A stretch of DNA of 45,114 nucleotides. Origin: an uncultured Oscillospiraceae bacterium. Its GTDB lineage: Bacteria > Bacillota > Clostridia > Oscillospirales > Acutalibacteraceae. The DNA lies in assembly GCA_900539855.1 (NCBI GenBank), contig UQDO01000014.1, positions 1 to 45,114 on the forward strand. Direction: 5' to 3'. This document shows positions 1 through 8,362 of the stretch, in pieces (positions within the stretch are counted from its first letter, which is position 1; each line of letters starts with the position of its first letter). The position numbers and the translations under genes are program-made. Below the pieces are notes generated by a model, which made no database searches, had not been told where the DNA came from, and saw only the letters and a list, made by a program, of their open reading frames with translations.

Positions 1-73
1 CCCTACGTCTATCAATTAATTATACGAATACCATTCACCTATAAACTAAAATTTATCATACCTTACACATAGA

Positions 74-106
74 AACGACAGGAGAGCATCATACTCTCCT
101 GTCGTT
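74..106 (+). terminator. stem-loop, likely rightward intrinsic terminator
   Basis: A perfect 13-bp inverted repeat (74-86 and 94-106) with a 7-nt loop is followed by TTGTTT on the plus strand. It probably ends a transcript entering from the left of the window. Read on the minus strand it lies about 50 nt past the hydrolase gene at 155, where its tail (TTCTATG) is poorer in U, so it may act in both directions. Confidence 0.65.
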
Positions 107-154
107 TTGTTTAATTAAATATATGTTGTTTTCAGCTTTTAGCACCATGACTTA

Positions 155-1150
155 TTATTCAACCTCGTCTGCGCTGTGCCAGCCATCATGCTCGCACTTG
201 GCAAAAAAGCTCTTTACCGCTTTTTTGTACGCCTTAGCATCGGTCACGAAGCTCATACCGTGTGCCGCCCCCGGTACTATCAGCAGATCCTTCGGCGCCT
301 TGCACGCCTGATAATTCTTAAATGTCATATCAAGCGGCACAAATTTATCATCCGATCCGTGCACAAAAAGCACCGGCACCTTATTTTCTTTCAATGCATC
401 AAGTGTCGAATACTCCGACGGATCGAACTGAGCCTCCTGCTTACACATGAGATTGGCTATTGGATAGGTCAGTTTAGGATTGAGGTGAAGATTATTTGCC
501 AATATGTGCTCCCAGATTTCCCTCGGAGAAGTAAATCCGCAATCCGCAATTACGCCTTTGACATTTTCGGGCAGTTCAAATCCCGTTGTCATAAGCACTG
601 TTGTAGCGCCCATGGAAACGCCGCAAAGGTATATCGGTATATCCTTTCCAAAGCGCTCGACCGCATAATTTATCCACGCAAGACAGTCATATCTTTCAAG
701 CACACCAAAGCCTATATAATCCCCGTCGCTTTCGTTCTGACCGCGCTGATCGGCGTACAAAAGACTGCATCCCTCATCGTGATAAAAGCCAACCGAGCAG
801 CCGTAGTCCATCATCCAGGTGGAACGCCAGCCGTGCATTGCTATAATAAGCCTTTTGGGTGACGCCGCCGGATAATAATGACCGGTAAGCGTCAGACCGT
901 CCCTGCTTTCAATCTTAACTGTTTCGGTCTTGAGCGACATAGCCGCCTCACTTGCATCGACCATTACCTTGGTTCTCGGATCGGTTTTGAGTCCTCCGGA
1001 AATTTTATCCTGAACGCTGTCGGGAAGCGTTGCTATTTTCCGGCGTACCGCTATATTGGTCAGAATTTTCATGAATCCGAGCGATGCAGCAGTCGCGGCA
1101 GCCGCAATGGCTGCACCTGCAACAAGCAGACCTGCTGTTTTCTTTTTCAT
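155..1150 (-). CDS. membrane-anchored alpha/beta hydrolase
   Basis: This 331-aa serine hydrolase of the alpha/beta fold has a nucleophile elbow GVSMG at about residues 176-180. Candidate acid and base residues lie in VHGSDDKFVP and AAHGMS near the C-terminus. The N-terminus has a basic start and an Ala/Gly-rich hydrophobic stretch (about residues 6-28) that looks like an uncleaved membrane anchor. ATG at 1150 is preceded by AGGAG at good spacing. It is the last gene of a minus-strand operon that also holds a lipid kinase and a PAP2 phosphatase, with a 52-nt gap to the kinase, so a lipid or acyl-ester substrate at the membrane is plausible, but the substrate cannot be read from sequence. Family call is firm; specificity unknown. 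Confidence 0.85.
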   Translation of the reverse strand: MKKKTAGLLVAGAAIAAAATAASLGFMKILTNIAVRRKIATLPDSVQDKISGGLKTDPRTKVMVDASEAAMSLKTETVKIESRDGLTLTGHYYPAASPKRLIIAMHGWRSTWMMDYGCSVGFYHDEGCSLLYADQRGQNESDGDYIGFGVLERYDCLAWINYAVERFGKDIPIYLCGVSMGATTVLMTTGFELPENVKGVIADCGFTSPREIWEHILANNLHLNPKLTYPIANLMCKQEAQFDPSEYSTLDALKENKVPVLFVHGSDDKFVPLDMTFKNYQACKAPKDLLIVPGAAHGMSFVTDAKAYKKAVKSFFAKCEHDGWHSADEVE

Positions 1151-1202
1151 AACGATACCTCTCCTTTACTCAGAAAAAATGAACAGTGATATAAAGGCTT
1201 AT

Positions 1203-2108
1203 TTATTTTATAAATCTGACCGCACGGTGGATATTGATGATGACAGCCTCTTTGCCGCTTTCGGCAAATTCGCCGTCAAGCGTCCACTTCAAGCCATCGT
1301 CTGATATGACCTTTATTTTCGACGATTTGTAGAACTCGACACCGCCGTTTTCAAAATTCGAACTTGTAAGCGCCTGAACTATCTTGTTAAGTTCAACGAT
1401 GCTGCGCGGCTTTTTTATCAGCGCGACCTCAAATTTTCCGTCACCCATGTCGACAAGCGAATCATGCAGCTTGACAACGCCTGCGACAGATGTCGAGTTC
1501 GCGACTGCGCCGAACATATAATCGCCCTCTACTTCGCGGTCATCAAGCTCCATTCTCACATGATAGCTTCTTAAGTTTCCTATTTCCTTTACACTGCCCA
1601 TAATGTAGGCAAGGTGACCGAATATATTTTTCATACCCTGCGGAACACTGTATGAGGTCGCGGTAAACACGCCGAAAGCCGCAACATATGTGAAAAATCT
1701 TTTGCCGTCGAAGCAGCCGACATCTATCTCATGCTCCGTACCGTTTCCTATCACGGCAGCCGCCTTTACCGGAACGCCGGGCAGCTTCATACTTGTCGCA
1801 AAGTCATTGGTGCTGCCTGCCGGAATGTACCCTAGCGGCAGCGCGCTGCCGTCCGCCATCAGTCCGCAAATGGTTTCGTTTAAGGTACCGTCGCCGCCAA
1901 AGCAAAGCACCATATCAAACCCGTTCTGCTTTGCCGCCGCGGCAAGCTCGGCCGCGTGACCCCTGCGTTCGGTAACCGCCACGGTAACAAGCATATCATG
2001 GCTTTGCAGTTCCTTTACTACATCAAGCAGAGTCGATTTTGCCTTCATTTTTCCCGATACGGGATTTATAATAAGCAATGCCCTTTTCAACGTACGGCAC
2101 CCCCTCAC
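1203..2108 (-). CDS. YegS/DgkB-type diacylglycerol (lipid) kinase
   Basis: This is a diacylglycerol/lipid kinase catalytic-domain protein that phosphorylates a lipid hydroxyl with ATP at the membrane. The signature GGDGTLNE sits near residues 68-75, after the typical N-terminal strand LLIINPVSGK; the length, about 300 aa, is normal for the family. The longest start is GTG at 2108, overlapping the upstream PAP2 stop as GTGA. An in-frame TTG at 2090 would give MKRALLIINPVSGK, the usual family N-terminus, and has AGGGGG 9 nt upstream, so it may be the real start. Neighbours are a PAP2 phosphatase and a hydrolase; together they suggest turnover of diacylglycerol or undecaprenol-type lipids. Confidence 0.9.
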   Translation of the reverse strand: MRGCRTLKRALLIINPVSGKMKAKSTLLDVVKELQSHDMLVTVAVTERRGHAAELAAAAKQNGFDMVLCFGGDGTLNETICGLMADGSALPLGYIPAGSTNDFATSMKLPGVPVKAAAVIGNGTEHEIDVGCFDGKRFFTYVAAFGVFTATSYSVPQGMKNIFGHLAYIMGSVKEIGNLRSYHVRMELDDREVEGDYMFGAVANSTSVAGVVKLHDSLVDMGDGKFEVALIKKPRSIVELNKIVQALTSSNFENGGVEFYKSSKIKVISDDGLKWTLDGEFAESGKEAVIINIHRAVRFIK

Positions 2109-2662
2109 TGTGCTGCGTTTTTGAGTTTTTTATTGTTATAAATTTTTACCGCAGTATTGACAATATAAACAGCTAAAAATCCGAATGCGATACCAAGCAA
2201 CGTGCCTGCAAGCACATCGGTCGGATAGTGAACATAAAGATACAGCCTCGACAGCGCTACGAGTATGGCTATAACAAGCGCAGGTATACCAAATTTCTTT
2301 TCCCTTATCATAAGCACGGTCGCAGCCTCAAAGCAGGCAAGTGAATGACCTGACGGGAAGGAAAAATCATGAAGCCTTTCCACCAACAGATCTATCTCAA
2401 CGCCAGGCATATCATACGGTCTTGTGCGTGCTACGAGCGGTTTCAATGTTGCGTTTCCGACTATAAGACCAAGCAGCAGCGCCACTCCCATCATAATACC
2501 GGTCTTGCGATACTTCTTTGTTATAATAAGTATGAGCGCCACGGCGATCCAGAATATTCCCTTGTCGCCGAGCCGGGTCACAAGCGGCATGAACCAGTCA
2601 AGGAAGCCGCATTTGAAGTGCTCCTGGATGTAATCAAGGATTTTCAGTTCCGATATATTCAT
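2105..2662 (-). CDS. PAP2-family membrane phosphatase
   Basis: This is a phosphatidic acid phosphatase type 2 family integral membrane protein, 185 aa with about five or six hydrophobic segments. All three family motifs are present: KPLVARTRP near residue 75, SFPSGHS near 101, and SRLYLYVHYPTD near 138, carrying the catalytic histidines. Such proteins remove phosphate from lipid phosphates such as phosphatidate, undecaprenyl pyrophosphate or phosphatidylglycerophosphate. A GGGAGGG ribosome site precedes ATG 2662. Its stop overlaps the lipid kinase start by 4 nt, so the two are translationally coupled. The pairing of lipid kinase with lipid phosphatase fits a lipid-carrier cycle beside the glycosyltransferase of the same operon. 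The exact lipid is not determinable. Confidence 0.9.
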   Translation of the reverse strand: MNISELKILDYIQEHFKCGFLDWFMPLVTRLGDKGIFWIAVALILIITKKYRKTGIMMGVALLLGLIVGNATLKPLVARTRPYDMPGVEIDLLVERLHDFSFPSGHSLACFEAATVLMIREKKFGIPALVIAILVALSRLYLYVHYPTDVLAGTLLGIAFGFLAVYIVNTAVKIYNNKKLKNAAQ

Positions 2663-2676
2663 ATTTACCCTCCCTG

Positions 2677-3750
2677 TCAGCTGTTTGTTACGATATCGTA
2701 TATAAGCGTTTTGCCGTCAACGTTGCGGCAGTAAAGCACAATATCGATGTTTTCGGTATGATTCGGGTATCCCGGTCTTGTAAGGGTTTCCTTCAGTGTC
2801 ACACGGCAGGAAAAAACACCGTCGGCGTACTTATAGAATTCGGACGCCTTTTCGTTTGATATCTTGTAGCCGTTGTGGTCGCGCACCCAGTAAACTTCGC
2901 TTTTTCTCACGCGGTCATATATTTCAGCCGAGCTGTCAAGATATTTTGAAACAGCCGTGAATTTCGCATCGTTCGACATGTAAGCCGTGTAAACAGAGGC
3001 AGCCTTTATGATGTAATCCTTCATTTCTGTCTCTAATTCGGAATCGTAAGCCAAAGCGGCGGTGTAGATATTGTTCGTTTTATCAAGCGTCACCGCGACC
3101 TCCTGCTGATCCTGAGACATTACCTTTAAAGTCGGTTCGGAGAACAGTCCGCTCAGCTTGTATTCCTTATATTTTACGCCCTCAACACCTTCGGGCATGT
3201 ACTTGCATGAGTCGCCCTCAATACCGCTGGCGGTCACATATTTATCGCCTACCGGAACATCGTTTACAAAAAGCGTGTAGTTGTCCGGCACCCTTACAGT
3301 TACGCTTCCGTACGGTGCAAAAAATATTTCCGCATCGGACAGCTCATAAAATTCAAATCCGTACTTTCCCTTTTTGTCGGTCTTTCTGACCGTAAAATAG
3401 GCAATACGGTTGTTGTCCTCGGTAACCGCGTATTTGGCTGAATTTTTATCGTCTGATGTAACGGCAAAGTATTTCAGCTTTTCTGTATCTATAAGCTCCT
3501 TTGCCGCGGAATTTATAGTCTCTGCACTTTCGAAGCCTTCACTGTCCGGATCAGCAGCCGACATCAGCCCTGCGATATCGGAATTCAAGAAGTATTTATT
3601 GAACACTTCCTCGGCGACATGCTTCGGTCTTGTCGTTTCATATGCGTCGAGCACCGTCCACAGAACGACCGCTGCAACTACCAGAAGCGCAACAAGCCCC
3701 GCCATTACGCCTATGTAAATTTTGAAAAATGAGGATAATTTCTTTTTCAT
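2677..3750 (-). CDS. unknown membrane-anchored extracytoplasmic protein
   Basis: Not assigned to a named family. The 357-aa product starts with a Lys-rich cytoplasmic tip and one transmembrane segment at about residues 12-34; the rest is a soluble, presumably extracellular region without cysteines that would suggest lipidation. A central stretch (VTVRVPDNYTLFVNDVPVGDKYV, about residues 149-171) resembles the beta-rich repeats of TcaA/YvbJ-like cell-wall proteins, a weak impression only. The C-terminal part (about residues 240-357) looks like an NTF2-like or Tim44-like alpha+beta fold. It lies 12 nt after the glycosyltransferase fusion and 14 nt before PAP2, so it is in the same envelope operon. 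Confidence 0.75.
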   Translation of the reverse strand: MKKKLSSFFKIYIGVMAGLVALLVVAAVVLWTVLDAYETTRPKHVAEEVFNKYFLNSDIAGLMSAADPDSEGFESAETINSAAKELIDTEKLKYFAVTSDDKNSAKYAVTEDNNRIAYFTVRKTDKKGKYGFEFYELSDAEIFFAPYGSVTVRVPDNYTLFVNDVPVGDKYVTASGIEGDSCKYMPEGVEGVKYKEYKLSGLFSEPTLKVMSQDQQEVAVTLDKTNNIYTAALAYDSELETEMKDYIIKAASVYTAYMSNDAKFTAVSKYLDSSAEIYDRVRKSEVYWVRDHNGYKISNEKASEFYKYADGVFSCRVTLKETLTRPGYPNHTENIDIVLYCRNVDGKTLIYDIVTNS

Positions 3751-3762
3751 ACAGACTCCCCG

Positions 3763-5931
3763 TCACTTGCTGACACAGAAGTAGGTCGGTATTCTTCTCG
3801 GCGGAGTAAACGCCTTGTATTTGTTGGTGAGTCCCTGCAGCTGGTACTCGTCAAGTCCCGACTTATCTATATCGTATTTGTCATAATAATCCTCATAATA
3901 AAGCATAGCCGACGATCCTCCGTCAAGCATTCCGGCAGTCACCGCGCCGTAGCTTACCAATATATCTATGATCTCATTATAGGTAGCACCGAGGCTGCTT
4001 GCCGTCCTGCCGTCGGTCACGACAAATATAAACGTACCGTCGGCACGCTGACCGATCGCCGATCTCTGCGCGGCTCCGGTGTTGCCCTCCTTGTAATGGA
4101 TGTGTACGCCTTCGGAATCATTATCTATAAGGAGGTTTCCTGTCTGGAAGGATACTGCGTCCCTCATACCGAGACTGTCGGCAGTCGCCTTGCTCATATC
4201 TTCTGAAACGACCAGCTTGTTTTCATTGGTTATTCCGATAAAAGTGCGCTTGCTGCCATCATTCCAAACGCATTTCCCCTTTGAATAGGTTAGTCCTATC
4301 GGTCTCGCGCCGTTGCCGACGCCGCCGTTATCGGCAAACTCGCCGCCATTCATAAGCGCCAGCGCATTTTCCTTTTTCGCCATTGCGAAAATACGCATAC
4401 CCTCTTTAGCTGAATTGTAGTTATCAGACGAGGTTCCGACATACACCCTTTTAGGATCGGGAATAAGCATTATATATGCCTTAAAATTAGTGTAGTTGGC
4501 AGGAATATATTTAACTCCGTCTTTGATGTCGTCAAATTCACCCTCCTGCGGCTTATTGTAGTTATCCGTATCAATGGTCAGCTTGCTGTCAACATAACTG
4601 TTGGCAACTATTTCTTTGACCTGTGCGTCTGACAGAAAAAGTTTCGGCACCCACTTGGTAGCGCTTGCCTGCATTGCCGAGAGAACAAGCGCATCGCGCA
4701 ATGTTGTGCTCGGTCCGTTGGCTACAACAGCAACGAGCACAAGCACCGAAACGATAATGTAAAGCAGTCCAGAGCCTATGCAGCCGAAGGTCCTTCTGAC
4801 TATAACAGCCGGGCGCAGTTTTTTCTTTTTTGCAGGCATCTGTGTGTTTCCCTCCGCAGAACTATACTTTTTGGGCGGTGCGAACACCCAGTTCTGCTGA
4901 GCGCGGAAACTGACAAAGAACAGGAGCGTGTCAACCACCATTTTTATGAGCGTAGTCACAAAGTCGCTCTTTACGCCCAATATAATTTTCAGCAGCCTTA
5001 TAGAACCGCTCGACGCAAGCACAAGCGGAACGGCAAGTATGGTATATCTCAGAAGTGATCTTGCGAAGCTGTTTCCCTTAGGGAACACGCCGTTGCGGTT
5101 GACAAGGAAATTGACGACCGACGAGCATACCCTCGCAAGGACGGTTGCAAGCAGTATCTCATACTTTGCGCCGTTAAAGAAAAAGTGAATGCCGAGATAA
5201 AACAGTATTACCTCAACAAGCATACTGAACATTGAGCTGAAAACAAATGAAAGTATCAGCTTGTATATCCTTAAAGAGTCAACAAACGGTCTGAAATGTG
5301 ACGTTTCGTTGTCGTTGATATATACGGTATCTATAGGCACCTCACAAAACGGAATTCCGTTCTGCTTGAAAGCTATCAGCATATTGGTCTCATACTCATA
5401 CCTTGTACCTTTAACCGCCAGCATCTCGCGCAGAAAGCGCGCCGGAATGGCACGCAGACCGGTCTGCGTATCTGACACATTTACACCGCAGAAAAGGCTC
5501 AGCACGCGTCTTGTCGTCTTGTTGCCGAAACGGCTACGCGGCGGAACATCCGGGCGCGAAAAATCACGGCAGCCGAGAACGACCTTGCCTGTCCGCTTCA
5601 TTTCCGAAACACAGTTTACGATATCCTTTGTAAGATGCTGACCGTCGGCATCGATAGTCACAACCCCGTCAACATCGTCGCGGTACTTGATTATGTACTT
5701 GAACGCCGTCTTGAGAGCGGCGCCCTTTCCGCGGTTGACGCGGTGATGTATGACCGTGCAGGCAGGATGCTCCTCAACATCGGGAAAATTGGCGGCATAA
5801 GCCTTATCGCTGCCGTCGTCAACTATTATAATGTCGTCAAACCCGTACTTTTCAAGCTCCGTTACGGTGTGCATAAGCTTTTCGTCCGGATTAAGCGACG
5901 GGATTATGACGGTGCATTTAAAACCATCCAA
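3763..5931 (-). CDS. GT2 glycosyltransferase - GtrA - phosphodiester glycosidase fusion
   Basis: A 722-aa fusion. Residues 1 to about 225 are a DPM1-like family 2 glycosyltransferase (VIIPSLNPDEK, IIVDDGS, RVNRGKGAALK, TIDADGQH), which would move a sugar from a nucleotide sugar to a polyprenyl phosphate. About 228-350 is a GtrA-like four-helix membrane domain, thought to flip the lipid-linked sugar. A further transmembrane helix at about 383-405 is followed by an outside domain (about 480-720) of the phosphodiester glycosidase/NAGPA family (NGGEFADNGG, RSAIGQRADGTFIFVVTDGR, LDGGSSAM). The start is TTG at 5931: GGGAGGT lies 8 nt upstream and no in-frame ATG is nearby. A promoter sits at 5983-6011. 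GT2-GtrA fusions are known; the glycosidase attached to them is unusual. Likely role: adding a sugar to, or trimming sugar-phosphate units from, a surface polymer. Confidence 0.88.
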   Translation of the reverse strand: MDGFKCTVIIPSLNPDEKLMHTVTELEKYGFDDIIIVDDGSDKAYAANFPDVEEHPACTVIHHRVNRGKGAALKTAFKYIIKYRDDVDGVVTIDADGQHLTKDIVNCVSEMKRTGKVVLGCRDFSRPDVPPRSRFGNKTTRRVLSLFCGVNVSDTQTGLRAIPARFLREMLAVKGTRYEYETNMLIAFKQNGIPFCEVPIDTVYINDNETSHFRPFVDSLRIYKLILSFVFSSMFSMLVEVILFYLGIHFFFNGAKYEILLATVLARVCSSVVNFLVNRNGVFPKGNSFARSLLRYTILAVPLVLASSGSIRLLKIILGVKSDFVTTLIKMVVDTLLFFVSFRAQQNWVFAPPKKYSSAEGNTQMPAKKKKLRPAVIVRRTFGCIGSGLLYIIVSVLVLVAVVANGPSTTLRDALVLSAMQASATKWVPKLFLSDAQVKEIVANSYVDSKLTIDTDNYNKPQEGEFDDIKDGVKYIPANYTNFKAYIMLIPDPKRVYVGTSSDNYNSAKEGMRIFAMAKKENALALMNGGEFADNGGVGNGARPIGLTYSKGKCVWNDGSKRTFIGITNENKLVVSEDMSKATADSLGMRDAVSFQTGNLLIDNDSEGVHIHYKEGNTGAAQRSAIGQRADGTFIFVVTDGRTASSLGATYNEIIDILVSYGAVTAGMLDGGSSAMLYYEDYYDKYDIDKSGLDEYQLQGLTNKYKAFTPPRRIPTYFCVSK

Positions 5932-5982
5932 TTAAAATGACCTCCCACAAGTATGCATTTCAATGGCATTTCTCCGCGTATA

Positions 5983-6011
5983 ATTGTATCACTGACCTTG
6001 TGTCTTTACAA
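5983..6011 (-). promoter_or_regulatory. sigma-A promoter of the minus-strand envelope operon
   Basis: Read on the minus strand: TTGTAA (6006-6011), a 17-nt spacer, then TACAAT (5983-5988) with an extended -10 TG one base upstream. It lies about 50 nt before the TTG start of the fusion gene. The 14 bases around the -10 are identical to those in the promoter before the clpB operon (17942-17955). Confidence 0.7.
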
Positions 6012-6082
6012 GAAACAAATTTGTCACAATATATGGCAGAAGGTGTCCCCAAAAAATATTTTTTAAATTTTAAATGTTGTGA

Positions 6083-6111
6083 TTGACAAATATATCACAA
6101 TATCGTATAAT
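6083..6111 (+). promoter_or_regulatory. consensus sigma-A promoter of serC
   Basis: TTGACA (6083-6088), 17-nt spacer, TATAAT (6106-6111): a perfect consensus match. A 7-bp inverted repeat (TTGTGAT 6077-6083, ATCACAA 6094-6100) overlaps the -35 and could be an operator. The predicted transcript begins near 6118 and so has a leader of about 200 nt before serC. Confidence 0.85.
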
Positions 6112-6117
6112 AAACAA

Positions 6118-6317
6118 AGCGAATTGAGGTAAAACATCGTTACAAATTTAACAATGTTTTGCTTTATCCGTAATTTTCTGACCTTTAGCGTCGGATACAT
6201 CACGGCATACCGCTGCCGGAAAAGCGGAAAGCGTTCTGAACTTACGGTCGGCAATCAAAGCCGCAGGCCGACCGATAACAGTCCCGACGCGCAAAGCGGC
6301 AGATAGGGAGACTATTT
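6118..6317 (+). promoter_or_regulatory. long structured 5' leader of serC
   Basis: This ~200-nt stretch between promoter and serC contains no convincing ORF. It has an imperfect hairpin at 6131-6160 (11-bp arms, one mismatch) and a perfect 8-bp GC-rich hairpin at 6245-6252/6267-6274, then the ribosome site AGGGAG. No T-box sequence and no recognisable known riboswitch core was seen. It may be a regulatory leader or only an untranslated region. Confidence 0.4.
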
Positions 6318-7406
6318 ATGTACGACCGTATTTATAACTTCTCAGCCGGTCCTTCCATGCTTCCGGTACCGGTCCTCGAAAAAGCAAGAGACGATATGAT
6401 GAACTATGGCGGTTCTGGGATGAGTGTCATGGAAATGAGCCACCGTTCAAAGGTATATGATGTCATTATCAAGGACGCCGAAAAAATGATGCGTAAGGTA
6501 ATGGACATTCCGGACAACTACAAGGTCCTGTTCCTGCAGGGCGGCGCTTCGCTGCAGTTTGCAAGCGTACCGATGAATCTTTTAAAGACCGGCGTTGCCG
6601 ATTATATCGTAACCGGTCAGTTCTCGGGCAAAGCTTACAAGGAAGCGCTCAAATACAGCGACAAGATTAACCTTGCCGCAACCACCAAGGAGGAAAACTT
6701 CACCCGTATACCGCGTCAGGAGGAGCTGAAGCTGACCCCGGGCGCCGACTATGTGCACATCTGCTTCAACAACACTATATTCGGAACAAAGTGGGACTAT
6801 ATACCCGAAACAAACGGCGTTCCGCTTGTCGCCGACATGAGCTCCTGCATACTTTCCGAGCCGGTCGATGTTTCAAAATTCGGTCTTATATATGCCGGTG
6901 CGCAGAAAAACGTAGCCCCTGCCGGACTTACGATAGTTATAGTCCGCGAGGATCTTCTGCGTGAGGATCTGCCGTCTTATGTGCCGACCGTATGCAATTA
7001 TAAGGTAATGGCTGACAACGATTCGATGTACAACACCCCGCCCTGCTGGCCTATATATATCTGCAAGCTGGTGCTTGAGTGGATCGACAGCATCGGCGGT
7101 CTTACCGCACTTAAAGAAAAGAACGCCAAAAAGGCGGCGCTTCTTTACGATTATCTTGACAATAGCCGCTTGTTCAAAAACCCCGTAAAGCCGGAATGCC
7201 GCTCTATGATGAATGTCACATTCCGCGCCGAGGATGACGAGATAAACGCGAAGTTTGTCAAGGAAAGCTCGGCTGCCGGCATGTCTAATCTCAAGGGTCA
7301 CCGTTCGGTAGGCGGCATGCGCGCATCAATCTACAATGCAATGCCTTACGAGGGCGTTGAGACCTTGGTTGAGTTTATGAAGAAGTTTGAGGCTGAAAAT
7401 CTCTGA
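6318..7406 (+). CDS. serC: phosphoserine aminotransferase SerC
   Basis: Phosphoserine aminotransferase (class V PLP enzyme) converts 3-phosphohydroxypyruvate and glutamate to phosphoserine and 2-oxoglutarate in serine synthesis. The 362-aa length is normal. Family signatures are the start RIYNFSAGPSMLP, GGSGMSVMEMSHRSK, LFLQGGASLQFA, and the PLP-lysine segment YAGAQKNVAPAG with the lysine at about residue 197. The end, GHRSVGGMRASIYNAMP, is also typical. AGGGAG precedes the ATG. serA, the usual partner, is not next to it. A strong promoter and a long leader lie upstream; a long hairpin without a U tract follows before the NIF3-like gene. Confidence 0.97.
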   Translation: MYDRIYNFSAGPSMLPVPVLEKARDDMMNYGGSGMSVMEMSHRSKVYDVIIKDAEKMMRKVMDIPDNYKVLFLQGGASLQFASVPMNLLKTGVADYIVTGQFSGKAYKEALKYSDKINLAATTKEENFTRIPRQEELKLTPGADYVHICFNNTIFGTKWDYIPETNGVPLVADMSSCILSEPVDVSKFGLIYAGAQKNVAPAGLTIVIVREDLLREDLPSYVPTVCNYKVMADNDSMYNTPPCWPIYICKLVLEWIDSIGGLTALKEKNAKKAALLYDYLDNSRLFKNPVKPECRSMMNVTFRAEDDEINAKFVKESSAAGMSNLKGHRSVGGMRASIYNAMPYEGVETLVEFMKKFEAENL

Positions 7407-7424
7407 CAGACCATTAAAGGTATG

Positions 7425-7470
7425 CAGACGAGAGAAATGGCACCGTACGGTGTTCTTTCTCTCGTCTGCC
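7425..7470 (+). other. long stem-loop between serC and NIF3-like gene
   Basis: A perfect 14-bp stem (7425-7438 and 7457-7470) whose loop contains the palindrome CACCGTACGGTG (7442-7453). No U tract follows, so it is not a classical terminator; it may stabilise the serC mRNA or be a processing site. Confidence 0.5.
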
Positions 7471-7504
7471 TTATCAGAATATATCCGTCACGGAGCTGTG
7501 ATCT

Positions 7505-8293
7505 ATGAAAATTAAGGATCTTATAAACGCTGTTGAAGCATTTGCGCCGGGAGATTATAGTTCGACCTGCGATACATATAAGACCGGGTCGGGCGAAAAC
7601 GAGCTGACCGGTGTTATAGTTTCGATGTTTGCGACACCTGACGTTATAAAAGCCGCAATAAACAGAGGTGCAAATCTGATAATCGTCCACGAGCCGATGT
7701 TTTACAATCATATGGACGATCATATCCCCCACAAAATAGGGCTTATGAAGAAGGAACTTGCGGAAAATAACGGTATCACCATCTACAGATATCACGATCA
7801 CGCGCACACTGCGGTTCCGGATATGATATGCGAAGGTGAACTGAGATATCTCGGCTTTGACAAAAGCTTCGGCAGGTTTGAGCAGGGAAAGTATTATGCC
7901 GTCAACAGGTTTTATCTTGAAAAGGCAATGACCGCCCGTGAGCTTGCCAAGCTTATTGAGGAAAAACTCGGCATCGGTCATGTAAGGATCGCAGGAGAGA
8001 CGGATAAACCGGGTACAAAAATTTCCTGCTGCTTCGGGACGCCGGGTCATATCACCGACGAGCTTGACGAGTGCGATTTTGTCCTTACCGGAGAGGTTTG
8101 CGAATGGTCAACCGCTGAGATCGCACGCGATTATTCGCAGTTCGGATATAACAAGGCTATACTTGTTTTGGGTCACATAGGCAGTGAACGCGCCGGAATG
8201 ATGTATTTAAAGGATATCATTTCCGGGAAATTTCCGTTCGTTCCGACTGAATACATAGAGTGCGGCGAGGTATATTCCTACACCGACCGATAA
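7505..8293 (+). CDS. NIF3-like dinuclear metal-centre protein
   Basis: A NIF3/YqfO/YbgI-family protein, 262 aa, forming in known members a hexameric ring with a two-metal site; cellular function is poorly defined and annotations as GTP cyclohydrolase I type 2 are doubtful. The segment GANLIIVHEPMFYNHMDD (about residues 57-74) matches the family metal-binding region, with Glu where many members have a second His (HHP). RYHDHAH (about 99-105) and LVLGHIGSE near the C-terminus supply the other likely ligands. GGAG lies 9 nt before the ATG. It is downstream of serC and ends at a strong bidirectional terminator. Confidence 0.88.
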   Translation: MKIKDLINAVEAFAPGDYSSTCDTYKTGSGENELTGVIVSMFATPDVIKAAINRGANLIIVHEPMFYNHMDDHIPHKIGLMKKELAENNGITIYRYHDHAHTAVPDMICEGELRYLGFDKSFGRFEQGKYYAVNRFYLEKAMTARELAKLIEEKLGIGHVRIAGETDKPGTKISCCFGTPGHITDELDECDFVLTGEVCEWSTAEIARDYSQFGYNKAILVLGHIGSERAGMMYLKDIISGKFPFVPTEYIECGEVYSYTDR

Positions 8294-8312
8294 TTTGAAT
8301 AGTTATTGCTAT

Positions 8313-8349
8313 AAAACGCCGCAGAAGGTATAACCTTCTGCGGCGTTTT
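8313..8349. terminator. bidirectional intrinsic terminator
   Basis: A 16-bp perfect stem (8313-8328 and 8334-8349) with a 5-nt loop. It has A's on the left arm and T's on the right arm continuing to 8351. It ends the NIF3-like gene on the plus strand and the glycogen operon on the minus strand. Confidence 0.9.
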
Positions 8350-8362
8350 TTCCGTTTAGTTT

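Noticed and set aside
6077..6100. CRP/FNR-type site at the serC promoter
   Set aside because: The half-sites TTGTGA and TCACAA are present, but the spacer is much longer than the 4-6 nt of that family.
6063..6254. 63-codon minus-strand frame upstream of serC
   Set aside because: It covers the serC promoter and leader, lacks a ribosome site and has no family features.
6118..6317. T-box riboswitch in front of serC
   Set aside because: No T-box core sequence and no terminator/antiterminator pair could be found.
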